Position numbers and translations under genes: made by a program. From JBGSQR01 sp964509295 (GTDB lineage: Bacteria > Desulfobacterota > Desulfuromonadia > Geobacterales > Pseudopelobacteraceae): DNA of 64,000 nt. Each line of letters starts with the position of its first letter. Position 1 is the stretch's first letter. Of this stretch, positions 42,133 through 51,237 are shown in pieces. Under the pieces are notes generated by a model. That model was given only the letters and a program-made list of their open reading frames with translations, did not search any database and was not told the DNA's origin. Where the stretch lies: NCBI GenBank assembly GCA_964509295.1, contig CAZDWS010000005.1, forward strand, positions 192,083-256,082, read 5' to 3'.

Positions 42133-42504
42133 TTACTTCCCTGAATCAGTTTCGGGTCGAGCCTGCAATTTTACCGCCTTTGGAGTGACAGGGCAGATAT
42201 ACTCGCAGGTACCGCAACCATTACATAATTTTTCATCTATTCTGATTCCTTCACCCATAACCACCAGAATCGCCTGGGCTTCGCACTGTTCAACGCAACT
42301 GAAACAACCGGAGTTTTTAGCCAGGCAGTGCTGATTATCGGCGACGGCTACTTGATTCTCATGCGGTACCGGGATAAAATTATCATCCAATTGTTGTGCA
42401 GGCTCAGCAGCAGTTGGGTTTGTCAGGGCATCCCTGGCGGACAAGATGGCTTCCCCCAGTGAGAACAGGCTTTTCCGGAAAAAATCTTTGCGGCTGATTT
42501 CCAT
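42133..42504 (-). CDS. NapF/NapG-like 4Fe-4S protein
   Basis: 123 residues with two cysteine clusters: CLAKNSGCFSCVEQCEAQ and CNGCGTCEYICPVTP, for two [4Fe-4S] centres. The N-terminus MEISRKDFFRKSLF has a degenerate S-R-K-D-F-F twin-arginine-like start, so location (cytoplasm or membrane) is uncertain. It lies between napB-like and the octaheme gene and is probably an electron carrier or NapA maturation factor as NapF is. Confidence 0.8.
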   Translation of the reverse strand: MEISRKDFFRKSLFSLGEAILSARDALTNPTAAEPAQQLDDNFIPVPHENQVAVADNQHCLAKNSGCFSCVEQCEAQAILVVMGEGIRIDEKLCNGCGTCEYICPVTPKAVKLQARPETDSGK

Positions 42505-42518
42505 TATTTTTCCTTGTT

Positions 42519-42797
42519 CTACTTCTTTATTTCACCCTGCACATGACACTGCACACAATCCAATCGTTCCGGGTGGGAAGTTTCCGGAGCTTTGTTCAAA
42601 CCTTTTTCGTGACAGAACAGGCATTTTTTACCTGTATCGCCCTCTTTAATCATGTGCGGTATTGTGGGCGGGTCTCCGCCTGTTTTGGCTGCATCAGCGG
42701 CGTAATTAACAGGAGCTTCATCAGCAATTGCCAGTAGAGGTAAAGCTAAAGCGGCTGACAAACAGATAACGGTCAATAATCTGATAAAACTTCTCAT
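42519..42797 (-). CDS. NapB-like small diheme cytochrome c
   Basis: 92 residues with a signal peptide (LLTVICLSAALALPLLAIA) and two hemes, KCLFCHEKG and DCVQCHVQG. PPTIPHMI before the first heme and ETSHPERLDCVQCH before the second are the NapB pattern, but it is shorter than the usual NapB (about 150). It should pass electrons to NapA, whose gene precedes it. Confidence 0.82.
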   Translation of the reverse strand: MRSFIRLLTVICLSAALALPLLAIADEAPVNYAADAAKTGGDPPTIPHMIKEGDTGKKCLFCHEKGLNKAPETSHPERLDCVQCHVQGEIKK

Positions 42798-42845
42798 CTA
42801 TATATCCTCCTGAATCTTTTTTGAGCTGGTAGCACTGCAAGGAGA

Positions 42846-45173
42846 CTAAACCTTCTGGATTTTAATAGCACACTTTTTAAAATCAGGCTCTTTTGAAATC
42901 GGGCAAAACGCATCAATACAAAGCTCATTGATCATTTTGGTTTCATCAAAGAACGCCACAAAGGTGCTACCCTTTTCCGGCTTGCCCCGTCCGTTCAGTT
43001 CAGCCGTCATAACAATGGAACCGCGCCGGGAACTAACCCTGACCTGGTCACGACTCTTGATACCGAGGCTTTTTGCATCTTCCGGGTGGATCTCAATGAC
43101 CGCTTCCGGCATGGCCCGCTTCAACTCCGGCACGCGACCGGTCATGGTGGCGGTGTGCCAGTGTTCCAGCAGACGGCCGGTACAGAGCCAGAGAGGATAA
43201 TCCTTGTCAGGAGACTCAGCAGGCGGCTCGTAGGGACGGAACCAGATGCTGGCCTTTTTATTGGGGGCTTTATAGAACTCCACACCCGCACCTTTGGTCA
43301 CTTTTGGATCATGCCCCTCGGCATAGCGCCAGCGGGTTTCCTTGCCGTTGATAACCGGCCAGCGCAGACCTCGCACCTTGTAATAGGTTTCATAGGGTGC
43401 CAGATCCTTGCCGGTTCCGATGGTAAACTGGCGGTACTCCTCAAACATTTCCTTGTCGAAGTTTTTGTATGGGAACAAACCGCCATGTCCGAGACGTTTG
43501 GCCAGTTCAATCAACTGCCAGGTATCATTTTTAGCCTGCCCCGGCGGTTCGACCATCTTGAACCAGTGCTGGGTGCGGCGCTCCGTATTGCCGAAGACGC
43601 CTTCTTTCTCGACCCAGCTTGCTGAAGGCAGAATGACATCGGCCATTTCCGTACTTCTAGTCGGATAAATATCGGAGACAACAATAAAGGCATCATTTTT
43701 CTTGGCGTAGGTACCCGGCTTGTCGCCCGCTTTGCGGTAGCGGTTCAGGTTCGGCAACGACTGGTAGGGGTTGGTACACTGGATCCAGATACATTTAATA
43801 TCGCCACGATCAACGGCACGAAACATCTCGGTCGCATGGGGACCGGGCTTAGGGGAAATCCGGCCCGCCGGAACCCCCCAGATTTTTTCAGTGATCTCAC
43901 GATGTTTCGGATTCATTACCACCATATCAGCCGGCAGGCGATGGCCAAAGGTACCGACTTCACGGGCTGTGCCGCAGGCAGAAGGCTGACCGGTCAACGA
44001 AAGCGGATTTTCACCAGGCTTGCCGATTTTACCGGTCAGCAGGTGCAGATTGTAGATCAGGTTATTAACCCAGGTGCCGCGTACATGCTGATTGACCCCC
44101 ATGGTCCAGAGCGAATTAACCTTGCGGGTTTTGTCTCCATAGATATGTGCCAGCTCAACCAGTTTTTTAGCCGGGATACCGCAGATTTTTTCTGCCCATT
44201 CAGGGGTCATGGGCTTCATCAGCTCTTTATACTGGTCAAATGTCAGCGGCTTGGCAACATCATCAAAGGCCTCTTTATCCTTCAGGCCGTAAGGCGCATT
44301 TTCCGTCCCGCGCTTGAAAACCGTATTCTTATCGATAAAGGCTTGATCATACAGCTTGTCGCGCAGGATCACATGGGCAATGGCGTTCAGCGCTGCCAGA
44401 TCACCATGCGGCTTGAAGGGGATATACTCATCAGCTTGTTGGGAGGTGCGTGTCCAGCGGGTACCCAGGTCGATGATTTTGACACCGGGGTGTTTCAGCC
44501 GGTTATCAATCATGCGGGAGTAAAGTACCGGATGGGCCTCGGCCATATTGGCGCCCCACAAAATATAGGTATCTCCCAGATCCAGGTCATCGTAGCACCC
44601 CATGGGTTCATCGGAACCGAAAGTGTTCATGAAAGCGCCAACGGCTGAGGCCATACAGAGGCGGGCATTAGGATCCACATTGTTGGTGCCGATCCCTCCC
44701 TTGAACAGCTTGACAGCTGTGTAACCTTCCAGAACCGTCCACTGACCGGAGCCGTACATGGCAACGGAGTTGGGACCATTCTTGGCTATGGAATCCTTGA
44801 ACCTGGAAGCGATCAGGTCCAGCGCCTCATCCCAGGAGGCCGGTACCATTTTACCGTTTTTACGAATCAAGGGTGTAGTCAGGCGATCCTTGCCATATAG
44901 CGCCTTTGACAGAAAATAGCCCTTAACGCAGTTTAGCCCCCGGTTGACCGGTCCAGCCGGATCACCCTTGGTGGCAACAATCTTACCCCCTTTTACCCCG
45001 ACCAGCACACTACAGCCGACTCCGCAATAGCGGCAGGGAGCCTTGTCCCATTTGATCCCGTCCTCTGCTGCCTCTGCCATACCGGTCATCGGGCTTAATG
45101 CCGATGCACCGACAGCTGCAAAAGCCGTTGCCGCAGCACTGGCCTTGAGAAAATCACGCCTTGTCAGTCCCAT
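42846..45173 (-). CDS. napA: NapA, periplasmic nitrate reductase catalytic subunit
   Basis: 775 residues. A twin-arginine signal (TRRDFLKASAAATAF), the [4Fe-4S] motif CRYCGVGC with a later Cys82 (residues 47, 50, 54, 82), and the molybdenum ligand Cys173 in NARLCMASAV. It binds bis-MGD cofactor made by the 19-23 kb operon, and reduces nitrate to nitrite in the periplasm. The operon has no napC, napG or napH. Confidence 0.95.
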   Translation of the reverse strand: MGLTRRDFLKASAAATAFAAVGASALSPMTGMAEAAEDGIKWDKAPCRYCGVGCSVLVGVKGGKIVATKGDPAGPVNRGLNCVKGYFLSKALYGKDRLTTPLIRKNGKMVPASWDEALDLIASRFKDSIAKNGPNSVAMYGSGQWTVLEGYTAVKLFKGGIGTNNVDPNARLCMASAVGAFMNTFGSDEPMGCYDDLDLGDTYILWGANMAEAHPVLYSRMIDNRLKHPGVKIIDLGTRWTRTSQQADEYIPFKPHGDLAALNAIAHVILRDKLYDQAFIDKNTVFKRGTENAPYGLKDKEAFDDVAKPLTFDQYKELMKPMTPEWAEKICGIPAKKLVELAHIYGDKTRKVNSLWTMGVNQHVRGTWVNNLIYNLHLLTGKIGKPGENPLSLTGQPSACGTAREVGTFGHRLPADMVVMNPKHREITEKIWGVPAGRISPKPGPHATEMFRAVDRGDIKCIWIQCTNPYQSLPNLNRYRKAGDKPGTYAKKNDAFIVVSDIYPTRSTEMADVILPSASWVEKEGVFGNTERRTQHWFKMVEPPGQAKNDTWQLIELAKRLGHGGLFPYKNFDKEMFEEYRQFTIGTGKDLAPYETYYKVRGLRWPVINGKETRWRYAEGHDPKVTKGAGVEFYKAPNKKASIWFRPYEPPAESPDKDYPLWLCTGRLLEHWHTATMTGRVPELKRAMPEAVIEIHPEDAKSLGIKSRDQVRVSSRRGSIVMTAELNGRGKPEKGSTFVAFFDETKMINELCIDAFCPISKEPDFKKCAIKIQKV

Positions 45174-45251
45174 ATAACTCCTCCCTTACTGTGGAATAAC
45201 TCAAAACAAAAACCGTGCAATCAAGCTCTGTTTTTACAGACAACAAACAGC

Positions 45252-45485
45252 TTAAATATCCTCAAAATAATGGCAGGCCAGCCGAACCGAAATCACGCCT
45301 TCAATTTCGTGCAACTGTTCCACCAGCGCAACTTCGGCATTAACCGTATCAGCCTCCACGACAGCAATGACCTGGGAGTCCGGTAAGACACCATGCACCT
45401 CTATACCTTCAAGCAGGGCGGCTTTTTCAGCAACTTCATCTGCTTTTCCCTCAAGACAGGACAGAACAATTCCGGATACAGGCAT
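45252..45485 (-). CDS. napD: NapD, NapA-specific chaperone
   Basis: 77 residues: PVSGIVLSCLEGKADEVAEKAALLEGIEVHGV and VIAVVEADTV, the ferredoxin-like NapD fold, which binds the NapA twin-arginine signal and prevents early export. AAGGAG precedes the ATG. First gene of the nap operon. Confidence 0.9.
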   Translation of the reverse strand: MPVSGIVLSCLEGKADEVAEKAALLEGIEVHGVLPDSQVIAVVEADTVNAEVALVEQLHEIEGVISVRLACHYFEDI

Positions 45486-45576
45486 AGAAACTCCTTAAAA
45501 CCAAAAGCATAACACTAAAAGACATTAATACAACCTGTGTACGGGCAAACCAAATTAAAAGAAAGCAGTAATAATT

Positions 45577-45593
45577 TGCAACGATTGGACCAA
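45577..45593 (-). promoter_or_regulatory. Sigma-54 promoter of the nap operon
   Basis: On the minus strand TTGGTCCAATCGTTGCA has GG and GC exactly ten bases apart and TTGC at -12, close to the -24/-12 consensus YTGGCACG-N4-TTGC. It reads toward napD, about 80 bases from the predicted transcript start to the ATG. A sigma-54 activator gene lies directly upstream. Confidence 0.7.
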
Positions 45594-45688
45594 AAAAAGG
45601 AAGGAAAACTGAGTGACGTAGAAACAGGCACTTAGTGAGGTATCAATATTTAAAGCGAGACTGGACCAGCAAAAACAGTAGCAAAACA

Positions 45689-45716
45689 GTTACGTAACAA
45701 CCAATTCAATGTTACC
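45689..45716 (-). promoter_or_regulatory. Candidate activator site (UAS) for the nap promoter
   Basis: GTTACGTAAC (45689-45698), a palindrome, and GTTACC (45711-45716). The half-site GTTAC/GTAAC recurs as GTTACCAAATGGTAAC before the regulator gene (47110-47125). The site lies about 100-140 bases upstream of the sigma-54 promoter, where activator binding sites usually stand. Confidence 0.55.
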
Positions 45717-45720
45717 AATT

Positions 45721-47094
45721 CTACACATCTTCAAGCTGTTTCAATTTTTGCCAAAGAGTTTTTCTGGAAATATTCAGCAGTTTGGCTGCATCAGCCTTAT
45801 GCCCGCCGGTCTTGGCCAGAGCATCCAGAATTACCTGTCTTTCAAAATCAACCACGGAATGTGACAATGGTCGCCCATTATGTCCATTACTCTCCGGGAC
45901 AAAGGATTGATTTGTTCGCGCCGCCAGAAAACAGTCCGGCAAATCCTGCGGATTCAAAACTGTTCCTGTGCAGAGCGCCAGGGCCCGCTCGACAGAGTGC
46001 TCCAACTCACGCACATTGCCCGGATAGTCATAGGAAACCAGGATACTGATGGCTGAATCACTGAGTTCCAGCAAAGGGCGTTCCATTTTTTCAGCAAACT
46101 TGCGAATAAAAAATTCCGTCAAAGGAAGGATATCATCACGTCTGTCCCTGAGTGACGGGACATTTATGACAATTACATTTAAACGATAATAAAGATCCTC
46201 ACGAAACAATCCGCTGGCCACCAGACTATGGAGGTTTTTATTTGTTGCGGCGATAATACGCACATTAACCGCACTCTCTCGCTCTGCCCCAACCCTGACA
46301 ACGGTTTTTTCCTGCAGCACCCGCAACAGCTTGGCCTGGGCACTGGGAGGCAGGTCACCGACTTCATCCAGAAAGATCGTCCCACCTTCAGCCTGTTCGA
46401 ATTTGCCTCGATGCGCGGCAATAGCTCCGGTAAAGGCACCTTTAACGTGACCGAACAGCTCTGACTCAACCAGCTGCTCCGGCAATGCGGCACAATTAAC
46501 CCTTACCATCGGACCGCTACGCCGTTTGCTCTGTTGATGAATTGCAGAGGCAACCAATTCTTTGCCGGTACCGCTCTCACCCGTAATCAAGATAGTTGAA
46601 TCAAAGGGGGCAATGGCTGAAATTGTCCTGAACACTTGCAGAATTGGCTGACTTGTACCGACAAAACCTTCAAAGTCGCTACTGAGACCCATCTGTTCAC
46701 GCAACAACTTGTTTTCATCTTTAAGCAGCTGTTTTTCAGTAACATCACGACTGACCAGCAGAGTTCCCAGATAATCACCATCTGGCTGGCGGATGGGATA
46801 GTAACTGTTTTCAAAATACTTCCCTTTTACTTCAATTACGCGACGCGAGTTTTTAATCGAGCCGTCCCTGAGCCCCATTATCAGCTTGCCGATACGATCA
46901 GCTGCATTGAACGGATGAATGGATAGAATGTTTCTGCCGATAAAGTTTTCGGCTTTTATGTCGCGAATTTTCTCGGCGGTGCTATTTACAAAGGTAATAA
47001 AGTCATTGGCATCTGCAAAAATAATCCCTTCGCCCATACTTTCCAAAATAGCCTGGTACGTTGTTTTGAAATTGCTGCAGAGACCATTATTCAT
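45721..47094 (-). CDS. PAS-AAA-HTH sigma-54 activator, probable nap regulator
   Basis: 457 residues: an N-terminal PAS domain (AILESMGEGIIFADANDFITFVNSTAEKI), an AAA domain with Walker A GESGTGKE, GAFTGA and Walker B GGTIFLDEVGDL, and a Fis-type helix-turn-helix (GGHKADAAKLLNISRKTLWQKLKQL). No receiver or membrane part, so the PAS domain senses directly. Its gene lies directly upstream of napD on the same strand, with a sigma-54 promoter between. It is the best candidate activator of that operon. Confidence 0.9.
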   Translation of the reverse strand: MNNGLCSNFKTTYQAILESMGEGIIFADANDFITFVNSTAEKIRDIKAENFIGRNILSIHPFNAADRIGKLIMGLRDGSIKNSRRVIEVKGKYFENSYYPIRQPDGDYLGTLLVSRDVTEKQLLKDENKLLREQMGLSSDFEGFVGTSQPILQVFRTISAIAPFDSTILITGESGTGKELVASAIHQQSKRRSGPMVRVNCAALPEQLVESELFGHVKGAFTGAIAAHRGKFEQAEGGTIFLDEVGDLPPSAQAKLLRVLQEKTVVRVGAERESAVNVRIIAATNKNLHSLVASGLFREDLYYRLNVIVINVPSLRDRRDDILPLTEFFIRKFAEKMERPLLELSDSAISILVSYDYPGNVRELEHSVERALALCTGTVLNPQDLPDCFLAARTNQSFVPESNGHNGRPLSHSVVDFERQVILDALAKTGGHKADAAKLLNISRKTLWQKLKQLEDV

Positions 47095-47109
47095 TTACTT
47101 TCCTTGTAC

Positions 47110-47125
47110 GTTACCAAATGGTAAC
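47110..47125. promoter_or_regulatory. Palindromic GTTACC-AAAT-GGTAAC site upstream of the activator gene
   Basis: A perfect six-base inverted repeat 16 bases before the activator start codon. Its half-site matches those in front of the nap promoter, suggesting autoregulation. Confidence 0.55.
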
Positions 47126-47143
47126 AAAGATCCTTATTCAACT

Positions 47144-48814
47144 TTACCTGACCTGATCCTGCTTTCGCTTTTGCTTGTTTTCATACATCAGCTTATCCCC
47201 ACGTTCGATCAACTCATCCAGAGTGCATGGAGCAGCAGGGTCGTAAACCGTAATGCCGATACTGATCGATAATTTGTAAGGTTTGGTCGTCTCTAGGTTG
47301 TGTGCCTCAAGATTCTCCCGCAATCTGGCCTGAATATTTTCTTTGGATTCTTCCGATGCCTCAACGGACAAGGCAACGAATTCATCTCCTCCAAGTCGGG
47401 CGATTATATCCGATGCACGGAAAGCCCTTTTGATAATACACGCCGCATCAATTAAAGCTTGGTCACCTTCTTTGTGTCCAAAAGTATCATTGATGTATTT
47501 CATTCCATCCATATCAGCAAAAACTAGAACCATTCCTCTTCTGTTCCTGTCTGCAACTTTTATCTGTTGCTTGGCCAGAAGATAAAAACCGCGCCGGTTG
47601 GTCAAACCGGTCAGTTCATCCAGTAAGGAAAGTTCACGCAACTGTTCTTCGGCTTTTTTCCTGGCGGTAATGTTCTCCTTTACCGCCACATAATGAGTTA
47701 TTTCACCCTCACTATTTACAACCGGTGAAATGTAAGCCATCTCCCAGTAAAGTTCGCCGTTTTTCTTTTTATTGCAAAACTCGCCTGACCACTTCTCGCC
47801 TCTTAAAAGTGTTTCCCAAAGCGACTTGAAGGTTTCAGGCGGCGTTATACTTGTCTTCAAAATCCTGGGATTCTCTCCCAAGGCTTCTTCATAACTGTAC
47901 CCGGTCAATTCGGAAAATTTAGGATTGACATAGGTGATATGAGAATCTGTATCGGTAATAACAACACAGACCGGACTCTGTTCAACCGCTCGTGACAGCT
48001 GACGAAGCCTTTCCTCGGTCAACCAGCGGGTGGTAATATCCTGTACCGTACCCACGGATCGCAAAAGCTTTCCATTGTCATCGTAAAAATTTTTGCAGGT
48101 CTCATTGACATATTTGACGCGGCCGCCATCAAAGCTGAACCTGTGTACCACGTCATATTGCGGTTTCAACTCCACAGAAGCGGCATAAGTTTCCTTGACA
48201 CGGTTTTTTTCCTCCGGGGTAAGCATATTAAAGAAAGGATCAAAGGAGGTTGCAAACGTATCCCGGTCAACTTCATAAATATTGTAAACCTCGTCCGACC
48301 AGGTCAAAGAATCAGTTACAAAGTTCAGTTCCCAATGTCCGATATGGGCAATCTGCTGGGCCTCTTTCAGCATCGCCTCGCTGGCACGCAGGAATTCTTC
48401 TATTTTCTTCTGATCGCTGATATCACGAATCAGCATATTTACTTTATTCTGTCCATCAATATCCAGAAAAGCTGATGCGGAAACTGAAACGGGGAATGTA
48501 GCTCCGTCCTTACGCATGCAGTTCAACTCCGCGCTTAAGGCACTAGTTGCCCTGAAGGTTTCAATTGCCTGTTCAAGTCTGGCATCAGACTTCTCAAAAA
48601 GCTGATCGTGCTTTTTGCCGCACAGATCTTCTTCTTCACACTGAAGCAACCGGCAAACCTCCGGGTTCGCTTCACAAATTATTCCTTCAAAGGAAAGAAT
48701 CAACATGGCGGAACTATTACTTCTAAAAAACAGGCGAGAGCTTGCTTTAAGAGTTTCCAGTTCAAGACTGTCCTTGGTGCCATTGAGCTTAAATGAGGTT
48801 TTATCTCTATCCAC
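47144..48814 (-). CDS. PAS-PAS-PAS-GGDEF diguanylate cyclase
   Basis: 556 residues: three PAS units (starting near 28, 145 and 275; the last has ITDTDSHITYVNPKFSELTGYSYEEALGENPRIL) and a GGDEF domain with LLDELTGLTNRRGF and ARLGGDEFVAL intact. It should make cyclic di-GMP from two GTP. No membrane helix, so it is cytoplasmic and senses redox, light or a small molecule. It lies just upstream of the activator gene on the same strand but with a 49-base gap. Confidence 0.92.
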   Translation of the reverse strand: MDRDKTSFKLNGTKDSLELETLKASSRLFFRSNSSAMLILSFEGIICEANPEVCRLLQCEEEDLCGKKHDQLFEKSDARLEQAIETFRATSALSAELNCMRKDGATFPVSVSASAFLDIDGQNKVNMLIRDISDQKKIEEFLRASEAMLKEAQQIAHIGHWELNFVTDSLTWSDEVYNIYEVDRDTFATSFDPFFNMLTPEEKNRVKETYAASVELKPQYDVVHRFSFDGGRVKYVNETCKNFYDDNGKLLRSVGTVQDITTRWLTEERLRQLSRAVEQSPVCVVITDTDSHITYVNPKFSELTGYSYEEALGENPRILKTSITPPETFKSLWETLLRGEKWSGEFCNKKKNGELYWEMAYISPVVNSEGEITHYVAVKENITARKKAEEQLRELSLLDELTGLTNRRGFYLLAKQQIKVADRNRRGMVLVFADMDGMKYINDTFGHKEGDQALIDAACIIKRAFRASDIIARLGGDEFVALSVEASEESKENIQARLRENLEAHNLETTKPYKLSISIGITVYDPAAPCTLDELIERGDKLMYENKQKRKQDQVR

Positions 48815-48955
48815 AGCAAAAAATACCTTTCAAATGAGATTCACTGTTTATACCATGTTTTCATGAAAAGTGAACTGAATGTATCAAGAATCAATGTTGT
48901 TATTATTTATTGATTTAGATATAATAAATAACAAGTTACAGGTACAGGACTATTC

Positions 48956-49942
48956 ATGGAACCTATCAGGACAATAAATATTGCTACATATTATCAAGCG
49001 ACTCCCTCTGAAAAGGCAAGGCAGCAGATCGACTCTGCCAAAGGTATATCTGCATCACAGCCCCAAACCGTTGAAAACAAACAGAGTGACGCATCCCCTG
49101 CTGTAGAAGTTAAACTCGGCAAGGATTCAACAGAAAACAAGCAACCGGAGTTCAAACTTTACAATACGGAAGGCCGCCTTGAAGGAGATAAGCAGAAAGA
49201 TAAATCTGCCCTAATTGCAAAAAATGAACTGACCACACTCCCTGACCAGAGAGTTAAAGAAGATCCCCAGATTCAGCAGATCATAAGCCAGCTAAAAACA
49301 ACAGAAGAAAAGATAAAGGCCCACGAAGCGGCCCACAAATCATCCGGTGCGGCAACCGGGCCGATTTCATATACCTACACACGCGGACCTGACGGTAAAA
49401 ACTACATTACAGGCGGTGAAGTACCGATCAACCTGTCGACTGGCTCCACACCGGAGGAGACTATCGGCAGAATGCAACAGGTAATTCAAGCGGCACTTGC
49501 TCCTGCAGACCCTTCTCCGCAGGACCGGGCCGTAGCTTCCCAGGCATCCAACATCAAACTGCAGGCGCAACAGGAAAAAGCACAGCAGAGTAACCAACTA
49601 AAAACAGGTGCGCAGCAAACTGAAGCCACCGGAACCGCAACAACATCGACCACGGAAAACTCTGCTGGTGACACAAAACAGGTTAAAGATAATTCGCAGC
49701 CCGATACCGGCAACGGCCAAAAAACTTCGCATACCCAGTCCCGTAGTGCCTATACAGACCCGGCTGTAAACGGGAAACCGGATTTTCAGCAGATGTCGGC
49801 AAATCAATCAGAAAAGCAAAACACCTCTGACAATGTTATCAATATCATCCAGCAAACAAGCTCACGTCAACCCTCCTCGGGCATTTCTACTGATATGATT
49901 TCCGGTTTTGCCTCTGCAAAAGCCGTCTCCCTCTACGCCTGA
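48956..49942 (+). CDS. SprA-related putative metalloprotease
   Basis: 328 residues. The conserved middle is KIKAHEAAHKSSGAATGPISYTYTRGPDGKNYITGGEVPI, with HEAAH in the place of a zinc-protease HExxH, followed by a region rich in Q, K and A that becomes low-complexity. This is the SprA-related/CJM1_0395 family. No signal peptide. Role unknown; some members sit in putative protease or flagellar contexts. Confidence 0.8.
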   Translation: MEPIRTINIATYYQATPSEKARQQIDSAKGISASQPQTVENKQSDASPAVEVKLGKDSTENKQPEFKLYNTEGRLEGDKQKDKSALIAKNELTTLPDQRVKEDPQIQQIISQLKTTEEKIKAHEAAHKSSGAATGPISYTYTRGPDGKNYITGGEVPINLSTGSTPEETIGRMQQVIQAALAPADPSPQDRAVASQASNIKLQAQQEKAQQSNQLKTGAQQTEATGTATTSTTENSAGDTKQVKDNSQPDTGNGQKTSHTQSRSAYTDPAVNGKPDFQQMSANQSEKQNTSDNVINIIQQTSSRQPSSGISTDMISGFASAKAVSLYA

Positions 49943-50076
49943 TCATTTTGCACAGTATGATTCTATTCTGCATAGACTAACTTATTCAAATAGTGCAAGA
50001 TGAGCCGGAATCAGCCTTAATATGACTAAAATGTTTTAAAATATGTGGCCTTGACAAAGCCACTGTTGGAGTAAAA

Positions 50077-51237
50077 GTGCCTGCTCCGCGTACTGCATTA
50101 ATATATTCCCCCTTGTTCGGAAACTATAGCTTGGGAGACGACCACCCTTTCAAGCTGCAGCGCTACCACTTGGCCCATGACCTGATGGACGCCTACGGCC
50201 TGCTTAACCTTTCAAATATGGAAATACGCAGCTGTCAGCCGATCAATGAAGATCTTGTTTTAAGCTTTCATGACCCTGAATACATCAAAAGATTAAAAGA
50301 ATTCAGTGACTCCGATGAACCACGGGCTGACTTCCTGTTTGGGTTGGGCGATGCGGAATGTCCTGTGTTTCGCGGCCTCTACGATTGCGCTGCCCTCGGT
50401 GCCGGAGCTACTTTCGAGGCCGTCAGGTTGATTGAGGAAGAGGGCTTTGACATAGCTTTTAATCTGGCAGGTGGCTGGCACCACGCCCACCGCGACAAAG
50501 CTTCCGGTTTTTCCTATCTGAACGATGCTGCACTGGCTATTAACTGGCTGCTGAAAAAAGGGAGAAGAGTCGTATATCTGGACATTGACGCCCACCATGG
50601 CGATGGAGTACAGGAATGTTTCTATGACAGTGATCAGGTCCTGACAATCTCCATGCACGAAAGCGGCATCTACTTTTTCCCCGGGACAGGCTTTGAAGAT
50701 GAAATAGGGACAGGAAAAGGCCTGGGATTCTCGGTTAACCTGCCACTGGTCGCCCATACGGATGACGCCATTTACATGAAAACTTTTGACGAGATAGCAT
50801 ATCCCCTGATTGCAGCCTTTGACCCGGATATAATTGTAACCCAGATCGGGGCAGATACTTTTAGAACAGACCCTCTGACCAGGCTGGAAATAACTACCCA
50901 CAGCTACAGCTACATCATGCGCAAACTGAAGGCGCTCAAGATACCATGGGTTGCACTGGGCGGCGGTGGATATGATTTGATGAACACGTCCCGCGCCTGG
51001 ACCATTGCCTGGGCGATCATGAACGGTATTACACTTGATCCACGCTTACCCAAGACATTTGTAAATAAAATTGAGGCCTCTGGATATCCTCATAAAGTTT
51101 TGCTGGATGCCATGCACTGGTCGGATGAGCACGAACGAAACAAGGCCCTGAAATCAGCTGAGCAAAGCATTGCTCGCATTAAACAAACTGTTTTTCCTGG
51201 TATAATTGGAAACTATGGCCAAACTTCTGGGGAATAG
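50077..51237 (+). CDS. Histone-deacetylase-superfamily protein (AcuC-like)
   Basis: 386 residues with the arginase/deacetylase fold: AGGWHHAHRDKASGFSYLND (His pair), YLDIDAHHGDGVQE (Asp and His zinc ligands), GADTFRTDPLTRL (Asp ligand) and GGGGYDL (Tyr). All catalytic residues remain. AcuC removes acetyl groups from acetyl-CoA synthetase in Bacillus. The start is GTG, five bases after GGAG. It overlaps the next gene, so they are co-translated. Confidence 0.9.
   Translation: MPAPRTALIYSPLFGNYSLGDDHPFKLQRYHLAHDLMDAYGLLNLSNMEIRSCQPINEDLVLSFHDPEYIKRLKEFSDSDEPRADFLFGLGDAECPVFRGLYDCAALGAGATFEAVRLIEEEGFDIAFNLAGGWHHAHRDKASGFSYLNDAALAINWLLKKGRRVVYLDIDAHHGDGVQECFYDSDQVLTISMHESGIYFFPGTGFEDEIGTGKGLGFSVNLPLVAHTDDAIYMKTFDEIAYPLIAAFDPDIIVTQIGADTFRTDPLTRLEITTHSYSYIMRKLKALKIPWVALGGGGYDLMNTSRAWTIAWAIMNGITLDPRLPKTFVNKIEASGYPHKVLLDAMHWSDEHERNKALKSAEQSIARIKQTVFPGIIGNYGQTSGE

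Noticed and set aside
43836..44648. A 270-codon plus-strand frame opposite napA
   Set aside because: Shadow of the conserved NapA coding sequence.
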